NCBI RefSeq assembly: GCF_000208745.1 | Contig: NC_030851.1 | Coordinates: forward strand, 23,740,755 to 23,804,754 | Direction: 5' to 3' | Source: Theobroma cacao | Taxonomy: Eukaryota; Streptophyta; Magnoliopsida; Malvales; Malvaceae | Length of the DNA: 64,000 bases | Shown: piece after piece, positions 10,106 through 22,396 of the stretch | Position numbering within the stretch: position 1 is the first letter of the stretch | How the letters are laid out: each line of letters starts with the position of its first letter | Position numbers and translations under genes: made by a program | Notes under the pieces: model-generated | Seen by the model: the letters and a program-made list of their open reading frames with translations, nothing else | Told to the model about the DNA's origin: nothing | Database searches by the model: none

Positions 10106-12741
10106 TGTCATGACCCAAATTCGAGGGTCATGACCGGTGCACAAGCTCAGCAGCCAAGCCTACTAGACTTGAGTAGGTCTTAAAGTTCATATTCAAACAT
10201 ACATAGGCGAAGGGATTCGATCATCAAATATTCATAATAAATTTGAATAAAATACAATGTCCCTGACTTAATTTCCATACAAATAGTAATAGGGCCATAC
10301 ATTAGCCATCCAAACAAGTTTATACATAGTAATCCGTACTACACAATATAACAAGGCAAAATCAGTCTTGTTGCATTAAAATCAATTCACATGCAAATGG
10401 GAAATTTTCAAGATTTATCATGCCATATAATCACATATTATAATCATAATATTTCTATTGCATATACATATGCTTAAGCATATATCAATTAATATACCAC
10501 CACACCTCATCCAGCCTATGTACATCATCACTGGCATGTGCACTACCCACTCTGCACATGCACAGTTGTAATTATCACGACATCATCATTACCGGCATGT
10601 GCACTACCCACTCCACACATGCATGGTTGTAATTATCACGACAGCATCATTACCGGCATGTGTACTGCCCACTCCGCACATGCACGGTTGTAATTATCAC
10701 GACAGCATCATTACCGGCATGCGCATTGCCCACTCCACACCTGCACGATTGCATTTGTCACACAATGGTACCATTTATGGCATAGTATATATATATATAT
10801 CATTATACAGAAACATATGAATTCATCACACTATCCATTTCATAACATAAAAACATTTCATAAGGGCTTGTTCCCGTGCAAGTTTTTGAAGAAAAACCAA
10901 TAAAAATGTTTTAGAGGATTCAATCAAACATAAACATGCATATACCAAGACATTTTAATGCAAGTTCACTCACCTGGCAACAATGAGATTTTAAATCGCT
11001 ATTTATTCGAAGGTGTCTCTAACTATTTTCACTGGTAGGTCGCTCGTTATTTACTCCAGCATGCCACCACAGTTCTCTAACTTTATCTTTGCACTTCCTA
11101 GCAATATTACGAACTCAATATATTTAATTACATACGTATACGGGCAACACCTCAATCAATTAATCCTTACTCAAATTTATATTTTCATCCTATCATGAAA
11201 TCATCTTCAATTAACTCACATCTTAATACATTTTTACCAAAATTACTTACATCCATTGCTTACGAAATTCCTTAGATTATATCACTGGCAACTTATTTAT
11301 GATGTCACGTGCCTACTTCAACCTTTCTAAATAATTTTTGCCTAAATCCATCTTATATTTCCACACATAATCCACATATATGGCAACAACAATTATTCTC
11401 ACTTTCACTCAATTATTTCCTAGTTTACACACATTGTTATCTACCTAACTTTCAATACTTTGTTTCTTAATCCTCCATCCACAATATTCCTTTTTTTATT
11501 TCTTTCAAACAACATGCCATACAATCTTAACAATTTTCAACTAGCTTAGGCAAATAAATCCTTTCAACAACCATAGTTCCTCACAATATTCCACTAACTG
11601 TAGGCTTTAAAACATAGTGTTAATCTTACCGTTTTCCTTTTCCACTTTCAATCCTTCATGTACCCATGGGTTTATTAGCTTACATGTTACCAATTTTTCT
11701 CCAATGAAGCCAATCTTTGCTGCCACTAGACATTTCTCTAAGTCACTAACTCATTTTCAAATACTACTCAAGCCAAAAATAAGAATTCTTACCGTTCCTT
11801 GCTTGAATCACCAAAACCAAGCTTTTTCTTCCTTTCTCTCTTTTTCTTTCTTCTCCTCTTAGGGTTTTGGTGTGCTGGAAATTGGGGTTAAAGGCTGCAA
11901 AGTTAATGGTCAAGAAGTTTGGAGAAGAAAGGAAAAGAAAACATAGAAAGGAAAGTGAAGAAAACTTGATTTCATGGTGGATAAAGAGAAAATGGCATGG
12001 AAGCTTCAAGAATGGCATGGAGCATGGATGAAGAAGAAGAAAAATCTGCTGGGGGAAAGGATAAGGTCAATCTTTGCCTAAAAAAATCAGAGTCAAAGCT
12101 TCCTTTGGAAGCTTTGACCAAACTTTACATAAAATTACTGTTTTGCCCTATTTTTGTTTCCTTCCATTTTATTTTAGTCCTCCCAACACTCCTTTAACTC
12201 CAATTTCCTTCTATTACCTTCTCCTATACATGCACAAACAAAGTATGAAGTTTGTACTCCAATGCGGTGTTCCCATAATATTTAAAATATTTATTTGCCC
12301 TCGCTATCTTTACTTAATAAAGACACGTGGCCCCATTAACGTCATTTTTCTCCAAAAATCTTCTCATTCTTCTTTTCCCCCACTTAGATTGACCATATAC
12401 TCCTTCTTCATGGAAAATTTTGACACTGAATAAAATATTAATATTTTAATAATATTTTATTAATAAAATATTATTTTATTTCAAAAATTTCCTCTTGTCT
12501 CCTCTTGTCACCTTGGTACCCAAAATACCTTATTATGCCTCAATTGACTTCCGAATCACTTTTTATCTTGTAAATTCTTCTCCAATAAAAATATCACTAT
12601 TTTATTATTATTTTCTCGTGTGCGAAATATTTTATCCCAAACTATTCCTTTCATCTTTCATCATTTCTAAACATTATAATTAACGTCAATTGACATTCAA
12701 GAAGCTTTATTAGTCACCATATCAAAGTACCGGGTATTACA
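10106..12741 (-). mobile_element. Mosaic LTR built of family D, A and B segments
   Basis: The element starts TGTCATGACC at 10106 and ends GGGTATTACA at 12741. 10106 to about 10365 aligns with the start of the family-D LTR at 38987. About 10370-10975 aligns with intron 2 of the family-A LTR (compare 27055-27750). About 10985-12741 aligns with family B (compare 36400-37846), including the GGTCGCTCGTTATTT block near 11036. The A-to-B change falls at the splice-donor position (donor G at 10973). No exact target-site duplication is seen (TGGTT on the left, GGATT on the right). Confidence 0.65.
10531..10774. repeat. 61-bp tandem repeat, four copies
   Basis: Units starting with YGGCATGTGC begin at 10531, 10592, 10653 and 10714, an exact 61-bp period, with the last unit diverging at its end. 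Each carries ATTATCACGACA and ACCCACTC words. An AT dinucleotide run follows at about 10785-10800. The ORF reading through it is a by-product of the 61-bp period. Confidence 0.9.
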
Positions 12742-12797
12742 GGATTAACGTATAAGATCATGTAAATAGGCTTACTTGGGCTTGGTGGGTTGATCCC
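12742..12797 (+). mobile_element. Family-A LTR end fragment, left of the family-B insertion
   Basis: GGCTTACTTGGGC and GGTGGGTTGATCCCATTGG align with the 3' end of the plus-orientation family-A LTR at 38028-38060. The sequence resumes after the family-B insertion at 19499-19538 and ends CTGTGACA. The rest of this LTR is not visible to the left. Confidence 0.7.
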
Positions 12798-13849
12798 ATT
12801 GGTGTAAAACCCCATACTTTGATATGGTGACTAATAAAGCTTATCGGATGCGAATTGAGGTCAATTATAATATTTAAAAGTGATGAAAGATGAAAGGAAT
12901 AGTTTAGGATAAAATATTCCGCACGCGAGGAAATAACAATAAAATAATAATGTTTTATCAGAGGAGAATTTGTGAGATAAAAGGTGATTCGGAAGTCAAT
13001 TGAGGCATAATAAGGTATTTTGGGTACCAAGGAGACAAGAAGAAATTTTTGAAATAAAATAATATTTTATTAATAAAATAATGTTAAAATATTAATATTT
13101 AATCGGATGTCGAAATCAGTCATGAAGAAGGATCATATGGTTGATCCAAGTGGGGGAGAAGAAATACAAATAAATTTTTGGAGATGAGCGAAAAAAGTGA
13201 AATACGCGTGTTTTGCGAAGTCGAGCCAACGTGGATAAGTAAATATTTAAATATTATGGTAATACCGCGTTGAAGTGCAATTATGATATTTTGGTGGTAC
13301 ACGTACAGAGGAAGGAAGATAGATGAAAATTGAAATTTTTAGACGTATCAAAATGATTTAATTTAAAATATAAAGGTTGAAGGATTATGTAGTGGAATTA
13401 AATGAAAGAAATAAAATAAACAAATAGTAAAATAATAATACAAGTATATATATAAATAAATAAAGACCAGTATGGGCAGCCGCCCATGTGGTCAATAAAA
13501 AGGGTCAAAAACTCTTTATTTTATATGACGAAAGGGGGGCCGGCCATGTGGAACAAGGTGAAAAAGGAAAGAAAGATAGGGGGTCGACCAAATTGGAAAA
13601 CAAATGGAAAAAATATATATAAATAAGTAAACAAATAAAGTAAAAAAGAAGAAAGAGAGAAGTTGGTTAGTTGAAGAGAAGAAAAAGAAACAAGAAGAAG
13701 GCGTCGGGCATAAGAGAGAAAAAGGAGAGCAAAAAGAGCAAAAAGAAAACAAGAGAAAGTCGAGCGGTGAGAAAGAAAGGGAGAGGAAAATGAGCTGAGT
13801 TGAGGGGGCGGTTTTGCTGCCATTTAGGGAGGAAAGGAGAGCTATTTTT

Positions 13850-14130
13850 CTGTCAATTTAAAGGTGAGAGGAGCAGCTTTAGCTGCTGATTTTGAAGGTT
13901 CAAAGATGCGGTTTTGGCTACTGATTTTGAAGGCTGAAAGGTGCGGTTTTGGCTGCTAATCTTTGAATCATTGGTTACCGAGTTTTGAGGGAGGAAGGAG
14001 CAGCTTGGTTACTGATTTTTGGAGGGAGAATAGAGCAGCTTAGCTGCTAATTTTTGAGGAAAAATAGAGCAGCTTGGCTGTTGATTTTGATATTAATATG
14101 AGCAGCTTTGGCTGCTGAAATTTTTTGGTT
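13850..14130. repeat. Repeated GCAGCTTGGCTGCTGATTTT units in a family-B LTR
   Basis: Seven to eight degenerate units of about 35-45 bp centre on GAGCAGCTTNGCTGCTGATTTT; the AGCAGC...GCTGCT arms are self-complementary. This is another palindrome-type array, here upstream of the proposed donor at 14869. Confidence 0.7.
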
Positions 14131-14909
14131 GAAAGAAGTAAGAAATTGTTGCCGACGGTGAGAGGGAGAGAGAGGAGGAAGTTGTGGCCAGCTTGTGCAT
14201 GTAAAAAAGGACAAAGAAAGACAAGCAAGGTGCTGTTAACAGGCGAGAGAGAGGAGAAAGAAAAGAAAAGTAAAATATATATATATATATGTGCATAAAA
14301 ATGGACATGGCCCAATAATGAAAGAATGGGCATGGCCCAATTAGGAAGAAATGGGAAGAGCCCATGAAAAAGGCCCAAAAGCAACAAAGAAAGAAAAGTC
14401 CAAAAAAGAAGGAAGGTGGAGACTTGGGCCAACCTAGCCCAATTTGGTAAAATTGCTTTACTCTTCTCCATGGCTTATTGTGAAATTGGACTGTTTGAAG
14501 GCTAGCCCATCTTATTTAACTATACTTTAGTTATTTAATGATATGAAATAAATTTAAGTTGCTTAGAAAGGTTGAAATAGGCAATTAATATCATAAATAA
14601 GTTACTGGTGTTTATAATCTAAAGAATTACGTGAGCAAAGGATGTAATTAATTTTAGTAAAAATGTATTAAGATGTGAGTTAGGTGAATGTGGATTTATG
14701 ATAGAATGAGAAAGAGAAGTGGAATTGATGCACTAAGTATATCGGGTTTAAATTGTTGCTAGGAAAGTTTGTTGTGGAAGCGTGCCAAACGAAGTATGTG
14801 ACTGGCAAATATGAATAATTATACCCGCGTACGAATCAATAACGACGTAGTAATCCCGCTATTGTGAGGTGAGTAGGGGGTGCCTATTTTAAAATTCTCA
14901 TAAATATAT

Positions 14910-17886
14910 TGTCACGACCCAGAACCTCCCTCGGGCCCATGACAACCGCCGTGATGCCCCAATTGACACTCATGACTCAGAATGCCAATCAGAACCCCGC
15001 AAGGCTTACATATTAGTTTCTTGCCTTTTTTGTGAGCAATCGTTTTTAAACATTCCATTTTAAACAATTTTCAGTAGTTTCCTGCTCAAGTAAATCAAAA
15101 GACAAAAATATTTTAAAAGGATTTATAGATAACTATCACTATTCAAAATATTGATTAAAATATAGCATTTTTTTTATATAAAACAATATTTATAAAAACA
15201 CGTGTAAGAAATCTTTTGTAACGTGTAAGTAAAATAAATTCACACATACAAAAATTTACAAAGTTATAATGTACAATAATGGTTACAATGACAAGTGGCC
15301 TAAAATACACCCAGTGTTGGTGCTAGAAACCTACTGTCTGTGTGGTAGAGATGTCAACTGGAATCCTCGACAAAATAGGGTATCTACAAGCTACCACAGC
15401 CCTGAAATGTTTGGAAAGGAGGTGGGAGAGATTTTGCAATCCCAATGAGTAAATAGACATTATCATAAATATCTAATGGCGAGTAAAATGGAGGCAAGTT
15501 TAAACAACAAATTACGAACCATTTCATAATGTTTTCAATTTATTTCTTAAATCATAAAATATCTGTAATTTACCAAAACAGTTGTTAAGGCTTATGTCTT
15601 TTATTAAAAACAAGGCTCAAGCCAAAACTAATCCTCGGGGATACCTTGGGCGAGGCATCTAACCGAGTCTGCCAAGGTTGTTATAACATTTACATGTGAA
15701 ACACATTTTTATTTTTAAAACAAGTCATTCCTTAGGGTTGGCCGAGTTACACATTCACGTGGGGGTTCGACATGAAGTGAGCTCTAATACTACCCCGGGA
15801 GTTACCCTCCTCGCCTCTACAACCGGAGTAACTATATAACCGGGTTTATAGTGCCCCTCTAATAGGCAGTCCACAAAAACTCGTCACTGCAGTGACTAAC
15901 CCACCAATTTTAATAAAATTTCGATAGTATAACGTGGCTTTTATTTATTTATCCAGCCTGCATAGTAAAAACAACTTACATAAATTTCCCAATGCACTTA
16001 CAAAATATAGCCACATATACTTATCTCATAAGCCATTCATAGGAAAATATATAATTTTCAAGATAGTTAACAGCCTCGAATTACTCAATTTCATAATCAA
16101 CCCAATATATCTTTATTTGTCACATTTATTTGTAAAACATCAAAAATCCCATTTTAATCTCGTTTTCATTTCATAAAATACATAAAGAGCATTTAAAAAT
16201 AAACTCTAGATAATTTACAATAATAATAAGTTTACTGACCGTTTGTACAAACTAAAAGCTTTCTAGGTGCCCCGATAACTACTCGTCGGGTACGATTTCC
16301 TTGCCTTTACTGGAAGGCTCTCCTCCTAGACACATTGCAAAAATTTACTCAATTCATCACATTAATGCTAAATCACTATATATTTGACTTAAATCCTATA
16401 CTAATGCATGGTATGAAATGCAATAGCCAAAAAAGGCTTAAACGCGGTATTAACCTATTTTTGGTACTTTACCCGATAAATTGGTAACGCGCTTCATTTT
16501 AGCTTTAAATTTTCCCATTCTCTCTCCAAAATTTCTAACCATTAATTATCAGCCAATATTCCTCTAAAATCACCAAAATTAGCTCACTCTCTTCCTTGTA
16601 AAATTCGGCCAAAAATGGGACATTAACTCGGTTAATTTTCTACTTTGTTTTTCTATCACATTTAACAATTTTTCATCATTTTCTCTTCATTTCTCTTAGA
16701 ATAAAAATCAGATCATCATCATTGTGCCTCATTGTAGATTCAGTCAAGGGTGGGTATTGTGAAAATTTAATGCTTTCTTGCCCAATTTAATTTCTAAACA
16801 CATTTAACTAACTAAAACTATCAATTTAACTAAAAATCAAAACCTAAAAATTTCAATTTCTCTCCCCTAGAATTTCATCCAGCCCTTGATATCACTTTTT
16901 GATCTCTCTCCTCAAGCATGCTAAATGGAAACAAAGGCATAAGAAAGGTAGAAATCAAGCTAAAGTCGAAAAATCTTACTGTTAGACGCGTAAACAGACG
17001 AAAAACGTGAATTCCCCTTTAAATTTTCTTGTTTCTCTTTGGTTTTTCTTTTTGTCTTCCTTTCCTCTCTATTTTCTCTCTTGTTCTCCCTTATGGCCAG
17101 CCAGCACTTAAAATGGGGTTTAAATGGGCTGACTTTTCATTAAAATAATATTATTTCATTAAAAAATGCCACGTGTCACTTTCCCATTGGCCCATTTTTA
17201 AAATTTCATCAATTTGTTTCCAAATTTTCACCATACACTTGTCCCACATATCCATAGCTCGGATAAAATTCTCAGACTTATCCAAAGTCTCGGTGGAGTA
17301 CTTTTTTGAAATTTACACTTTTGCCCCCATAAAAGTGAAAAATTACATTTTTGCCCAAAAAACTGAAAAATTGCCCATAGACATATTTGTCATCCCTTAT
17401 ACTCATACCATTCTCCAATTTGTCAAATTTGATCTAAATTCTCTCAAAATCTCAAATTTTGTCCGCGAGTGGTAAAATTACGATTTTACCCCTACATTCC
17501 AGAAATCATCAGAATTAAACTTTTTCACTTCCTATCATTAAATTATACTCCAAATAGTTAATCTTGATCAAAAATTTCACTCCATGATCAAATTATTATC
17601 TTAGGTGGCAAAATGACGATTTTGCCCCTAAACATCCAAATTTTCAATTTTACCCCAAATGAACCCTCGAACTCCGAACAATCATATTTTTTAGTCATTC
17701 CTGGACTATAAAATATTGAATTTCATCCTACAATTTCTATTTGAACTAGTTCGAGGTTAAATCAACTCAAGTGTACTGTTAGGTACGATACCGGGTTTCG
17801 TCTTTTCTTAGGTGCTTTCCTAGCATAATAACATGTTACTCAGTGCATGTATGTCATGATATGTATTTATAGGGTCGGGTTTTAAA
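14910..17886 (-). mobile_element. Family-C LTR inserted in the family-B LTR
   Basis: The sequence begins TGTCACGACCC at 14910 and aligns in reverse with 1-1452. The host family-B sequence breaks after CTCATAAATATAT and resumes with TATATCTATAAGTATG. TATAT at 14905-14909 and 17887-17891 is a probable target duplication, but the low complexity and the lack of a clean TG/CA end on the right make the right edge uncertain. A possible intron spans 15402 (acceptor CATTTCAG, minus) to 16239 (donor GTCAGTAAA). No gene. Confidence 0.7.
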
Positions 17887-19498
17887 TATATATCTATAAG
17901 TATGAATTATTTTAAACGTGAAAATTTGTGGATAGCATGTGTTGGTAGACATTTTAGAGAATTGTGAATGCAAATGATTTCAAAAATTGTTTTGGATATA
18001 TATATGTATAAATTATATGTAAAGTGTTTTAAAAATCGGGAAGCAAGCCCTTCATATTGTTTTATATTAAAATTCGTGCCTCATATTTGTGTTGTGTGCA
18101 TTAACGGTTATATTGCTTATTCACCATGCAAATTAATGTTTTGAAATCCATGCATAAAAATATTTTGAGAAAATGATAGATTTTATCATACCCTGTGTTG
18201 AATGTTTTAGAAATAATTTTGAGACGAGCTTTTAAGGACATAAAACAATTGCAAAAATGGTTTTACAAACCAAGAGAGTCAAGAGTAGGCTGGATGTCAC
18301 ATCAGGTAAATGTGACCCTCGTGCACTAGTGAGCCCTAACAAGAGAACCATTGGGTCTCTGACGGGTGGTTAGGCCTGGTTAGGGCCATGACCTGTGATA
18401 TATGTATGTGTGGCTAGGCCACTAGATGATTACGCAGTTGCGACCGCTTGATTCTCCGATATCGGCCAACATCATGAGACTGCCATGGCACATAGGAATC
18501 CAGTGGAAGCGATGCTCCGGATGTTATTACGTGGTAGCGAGACCAGGGGTGTATTTTCATTCCCTACTCGAGAGTGGCATCTCTGGGATTACAAACTCAT
18601 ATTTCTTTGCATGGTGAAAACAAATTTTAAAGGTTTTTCTTCAGCTCCTCTTATTTTTACGGTGAAATGAATTTTAACTCTTTGAGTGCGAGGTGATTTG
18701 TGATTTACGTATGAGTTTGATTAACATTCGATTTCATGGGAGCTTACCGAATATATTGATTTGATTTGAGTAAAATGTAAATTGATCTTGACGGCGAAAT
18801 TTTCTTTATGTAAAATTATTTTATTTCAATATTTCAAATGATTGACTTGAATAAGGTTATAGCAAAAATTTTCATCTACCTTGGTTGATTGACCAAATGA
18901 AATGGTTACACTGTGTAAGAAATCCTCGATTTTTCAAATAAGGCACAAACTCCCGTTTGAAATAAATTGTTTTTATAATCCTGCATTTTAATATTCAATT
19001 GATCTGCTATTTACTTGTTTCTCATCTACGCCCTACTCACGGAGTCTATGATCACTGAGTCTGTGAGACTCACTCCCCTCTTTTTTCCCTTTTTGCATAC
19101 AGGGATCGGTCTAGTGTGAAATCATCGACGCGTACGGCCCACGCAGATAGGTAAAGGCATTTCATAGCATATTATCCCCAATCGCTCCGCTGTTAGAGTT
19201 TGAGTTGTAGTACTTGGTTTTACTATGTAAACAAATATTAGTTTTGATATAAATGAAAATTTGAGATTTTAGAACTCAATGTATTTAATTGTGATATCAT
19301 GATTGAAAGTCAAATTTTAATGGCTATGCTTGTTGTTGAATTCACGTTATGAATATATATGGTTCAAACATTAATATGGTTTAGTAAAAGTGTATAATGA
19401 GTTATTGAGAAATTTCATTAAGGCTTGTTCGGGACTTGGTAGGATATTTCGGAGGTCTAAAATGCCGGTAGCTACTGTGGAAGGGTCGTTACAATTGG

Positions 19499-19538
19499 TC
19501 CCTTATGCTGGTTATGGCCCGAAAATTGGGCTGTGACA
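19499..19538 (+). mobile_element. Family-A LTR end fragment, right of the family-B insertion
   Basis: Continues the fragment at 12742-12797 after the ATTGG duplication and ends GGGCTGTGACA, the family-A terminus. Confidence 0.7.
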
Positions 19539-19980
19539 TAATGCATGGAAATTAGTAAGGTTTATTTAATTATTTTAAATTAGTTAATTTAAGTGAGTCA
19601 ATCTTAATCGTATTTAATTTTATGCTTAATTTGGTGTTAATATGATTAAGATAGGTTGTTATTGATTTATTTGTGCTTTTGTAGGTGTTTGATGAAAGAA
19701 GAATTTTAGTGAAAGAAGAAAAGCAATTTCAAGGTGTAAACTTGCACTGCACATGTTTTGGTATTTTGGCCATAACTCTCTCTACAGAGCTCCAAATGAA
19801 GCGATTCTCAAACCATTGGAAAGATAAGAGAAAAATCTAAGTATTTATGTTCACCACTACCTAGTTCAGCTGTAGGATGGTCAAAAATCTTATTGAATTT
19901 GATGCACTGTAGCAGTCCTAGAGCAATTATGATTTATGTTAATTAATTGGACAAGGCTGCGACTCACATAATCTGAAGAG
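19539..19980 (+). mobile_element. Left part of a family-E LTR
   Basis: The segment contains a block reading GGCCATAACTCTCTCTACAG and GAGCTCCAAATGAAGCG, a pattern common in plant gypsy LTRs. It continues at 24222-25219 after the inserted unit at 19986-24216. The exact left end is not clear. No coding sequence. Confidence 0.5.
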
Positions 19981-19985
19981 GAAAT

Positions 19986-20256
19986 TGATGGGTTTGGCTA
20001 TGGATGGCATGCTCAAAATACGCAGTGGAAAGATAATTAAAAACTTTATAACTAAACAACAAAACATGCCTCCACCCATGGATCACCTTGGTGATATTTA
20101 ACACATAAAAGCAGAAAATAAATTATTGTTTAGAAATTTACCTTGCCATGTAATTTTGTAATCATGATGGCACTTTCCGAAGCAATCCCACGAACACCAC
20201 AAGGAGCAAAAACCCTAGCCAATCAAGTGTTTGGCCTCCAATGGTAATACACATGA
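19986..20256 (-). mobile_element. Partial copia-type LTR, terminal 271 bp
   Basis: 19987-20256 repeats 22397-22666 at the same length (270 bp) with roughly 15 differences by eye. The outer end, CCATCA on the minus strand, abuts the target duplication GAAAT at 19981-19985. It corresponds to the 3' end of the complete LTR at 22396-24216. Confidence 0.8.
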
Positions 20257-20840
20257 TCACAATCAAAATTGATTTGGAAAAGGCATACGATCGCGTAAAA
20301 TGGAGCTTTTTGAAAGGAGTATTGGAAGAAACTAGCAATCCAAGTACATGGATCAATTTGATTATGTTTATGGTTAAAAGTACCTATTTTTCTATCATTT
20401 GGAATGAGGGATACATGGATAATTTCACCCCTACCAGAGGTATTAAACAAGGAGATCCATTATCTCCATATTTATTTGTTCTATGTCTAGAAAAATTATC
20501 CCAATTAATTGCTAACGAAGTACAATTAGGCAATTGGATACTATTACAGTTGGCAAGATCCAGCCTTTGCTTAACCCATGTTTGTTTTGCTAATGACTTA
20601 ATGTTATTTGGAGTAGCTTCTAAAGAGCAAGTACAAGTTATGATGAAGATTATTGATAGATTTTGTTTAGCATCGAGTCAAAAGGTTAGCCTTGTAAAAT
20701 CAAGGATGCATGTGCCATCAAATTTATCTTTTGCAATAGCAAAAAATCTAAGCCGCATTGCGAAGATATCATTGACCAAAGACTTTGCGAAATATTTTGG
20801 CACTCTAATGATACATGGAAGGATAACCCGAGCCACATAG
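20257..20840 (+). pseudogene. LINE reverse transcriptase fragment, 5'-truncated
   Basis: The reading begins inside the RT domain at the motif KIDLEKAYDRVKW (from about 20262). It continues through RGIKQGDPLSPYLF (about 20437-20480) and the catalytic-site region reading FANDLMLFG (about 20586-20612). In plant LINEs this box is usually F-A-D-D, so the first catalytic aspartate is replaced by N. No endonuclease domain precedes it. The left edge coincides exactly with the end of the LTR fragment at 20256. The frame stops at 20838, and RT homology continues weakly with frameshifts toward 21100. It is non-functional. Confidence 0.9.
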
Positions 20841-22396
20841 TCAGAACTGATCAACAAAACCAAGCTAAGACTAGAGAGTTGGAGCAATAAATACTTATCC
20901 ATGGCCACACAGATCTCTTTGGTGAAGTTAGTGCTGAGCACAATGGCTACGTACTTGATGCAAATGACATTTCTTCCTAAACACGTTGTCAAAGGAGATT
21001 GATTGCCTAAACAAAAGTTTCGTTTGGGGCCATTTTTCTGGCCTATGGAAGATTCATACTTTAAATTGGAAGCATATTTGTGCACCTAAAGATGAGGGAG
21101 GTTTGTAAATCCATGACACCAATACTGAGCTATTGTGGTGAGTATGGTAATTATGACCTTAAACAACTTAGCTCAACTTTACCACATCTCGTAATCTTGA
21201 GTATCATGGCAATTTAATTGATCCAGGCAATACAATTAGGGACACGAGGTTTTGGAAATTGACAAGTGATGGTGAGTTTACTGTTAAATTAGCTTCTGAA
21301 ATACAAGTGGTGGATTCTTTCCCAAAGGCAAGCTACTTGAAATTGGTGTGGTAGCTGACAAACTCTTGCAAGGTTACACTGCTTATTTGGCGCATATTGC
21401 ATGAGGCTCTACCTACTTTAGAGTAGCTTTTGAAGCAGCATTTGAGATCGACAGCTTTCTATTTTCACTGTGAAGTTCTAGCTAAGACCTTGGTGCATGC
21501 ATTACAAGATTGTTGTAAGTCAAAACTTCTTTAGCTACAGCAACATCCAAATATACATAGTAGTGATTTTTTCAATGATGACATAAAACCATGGGTATTA
21601 AAGAATTTAGCATGTAAAGATCCTGTGGAAGGTATTCCTTGGGCCATTATTTTTATACATGCAATTTGGTTGCTATGGTTTTGGAGAAATATGAATTTAT
21701 TTGATAAATCTTTTATTTGGCCTGCCAATGCAAAAAAACAAGTTTGGACAAAAGCTAAGGAAGCATGGGACACATTGGTAGAAAGAATCACAAACTAAAG
21801 CTAGAAGTTTTAATTGCATGTGAAAACCTAAGATTAGGTTTGTTAAACTGAATGTTGATGGTAGTGCCAAGGGACAACCTGGGTTGGTTGCTTCTAGGGG
21901 TGTGATCAAGGCTGAGTATGGGAATTGGATAGCAAGATTTTGTTAAAGAATTGGTATTAATATTTCTTTAATAGCTAAGCTATGGGGCATTTATCAAGGC
22001 TTGACATTGTGTTGGAATAGAGGTCTCAGGACAATTCGTGTGGAAACTGATTCTATGTTAGCTTTACAAAAAAATTTTACTCAATCTTCCATGTTAGATC
22101 TGAATATTCAATATTGAGAGGGATTAAAGAGCCCATTCAACAAAATTGAGATATTACAATTTCTCACATACATCGTGAAGCTAATCGATGTACCAATTGG
22201 ATGGCAACACATACAGAGAACATAGAATTGGGTTGCATATTTTCGATTACCCATCACATGGTAATTTTTTCATTTATTTACAAACAGTCTAGGCATATCA
22301 TGACTTAAGATGATGTAATAAATTCTTTCAATCTTTGTCGCTTATATTTTTTTTTTGAAATTTGATAATATCATTAATATGCCTGTTGACATCAAC
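20841..22396 (+). pseudogene. Decayed LINE 3' part with RNase H domain
   Basis: About 21340-21560 resembles the zinc-binding RT-associated domain of plant LINEs (LVWxLTNSCKVTLLIW type sequence) with stops. 21838-22250 reads as an RNase H domain: KLNVDGSAKG (about 21848-21877), then IAKLWGIYQGL and RVETDSMLAL, with several stops. The first catalytic Asp (NVDGS) and a later Asp (ETDS) are visible. A short poly-T run lies at 22348-22359. No clear poly-A tail exists at the right edge, which abuts the LTR at 22396. Confidence 0.75.

Larger units (their letters stand above)
12803..19493 (+). mobile_element. Solo LTR of family B with target duplication ATTGG
   Basis: The LTR starts TGTAAAACCCC at 12803 and ends GGGTCGTTACA at 19493. 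Five-base duplications ATTGG flank it (12798-12802 and 19494-19498). It is interrupted by a family-C LTR at 14910-17886; without that it is about 3.7 kb. Donor GTGAGTAGG at 14869 and acceptor GCATACAG ending at 19102 sit where family A has its intron 2. Purine-rich segments at 13560-13800 and 14150-14450 give long but low-complexity ORFs on the minus strand. No protein-coding domain is present. Confidence 0.85.

Noticed and set aside
10599..10820. 73-aa repetitive ORF with CMVVIITTASLP-like repeats
   Set aside because: 61 is not a multiple of 3, so the frame shifts in every unit; it is a by-product of the tandem repeat.
13516..14471. Overlapping ORFs of 78-143 aa on the minus strand
   Set aside because: They read a purine-rich stretch of a family-B LTR; composition is F/L/S-rich and low-complexity, with no motif.
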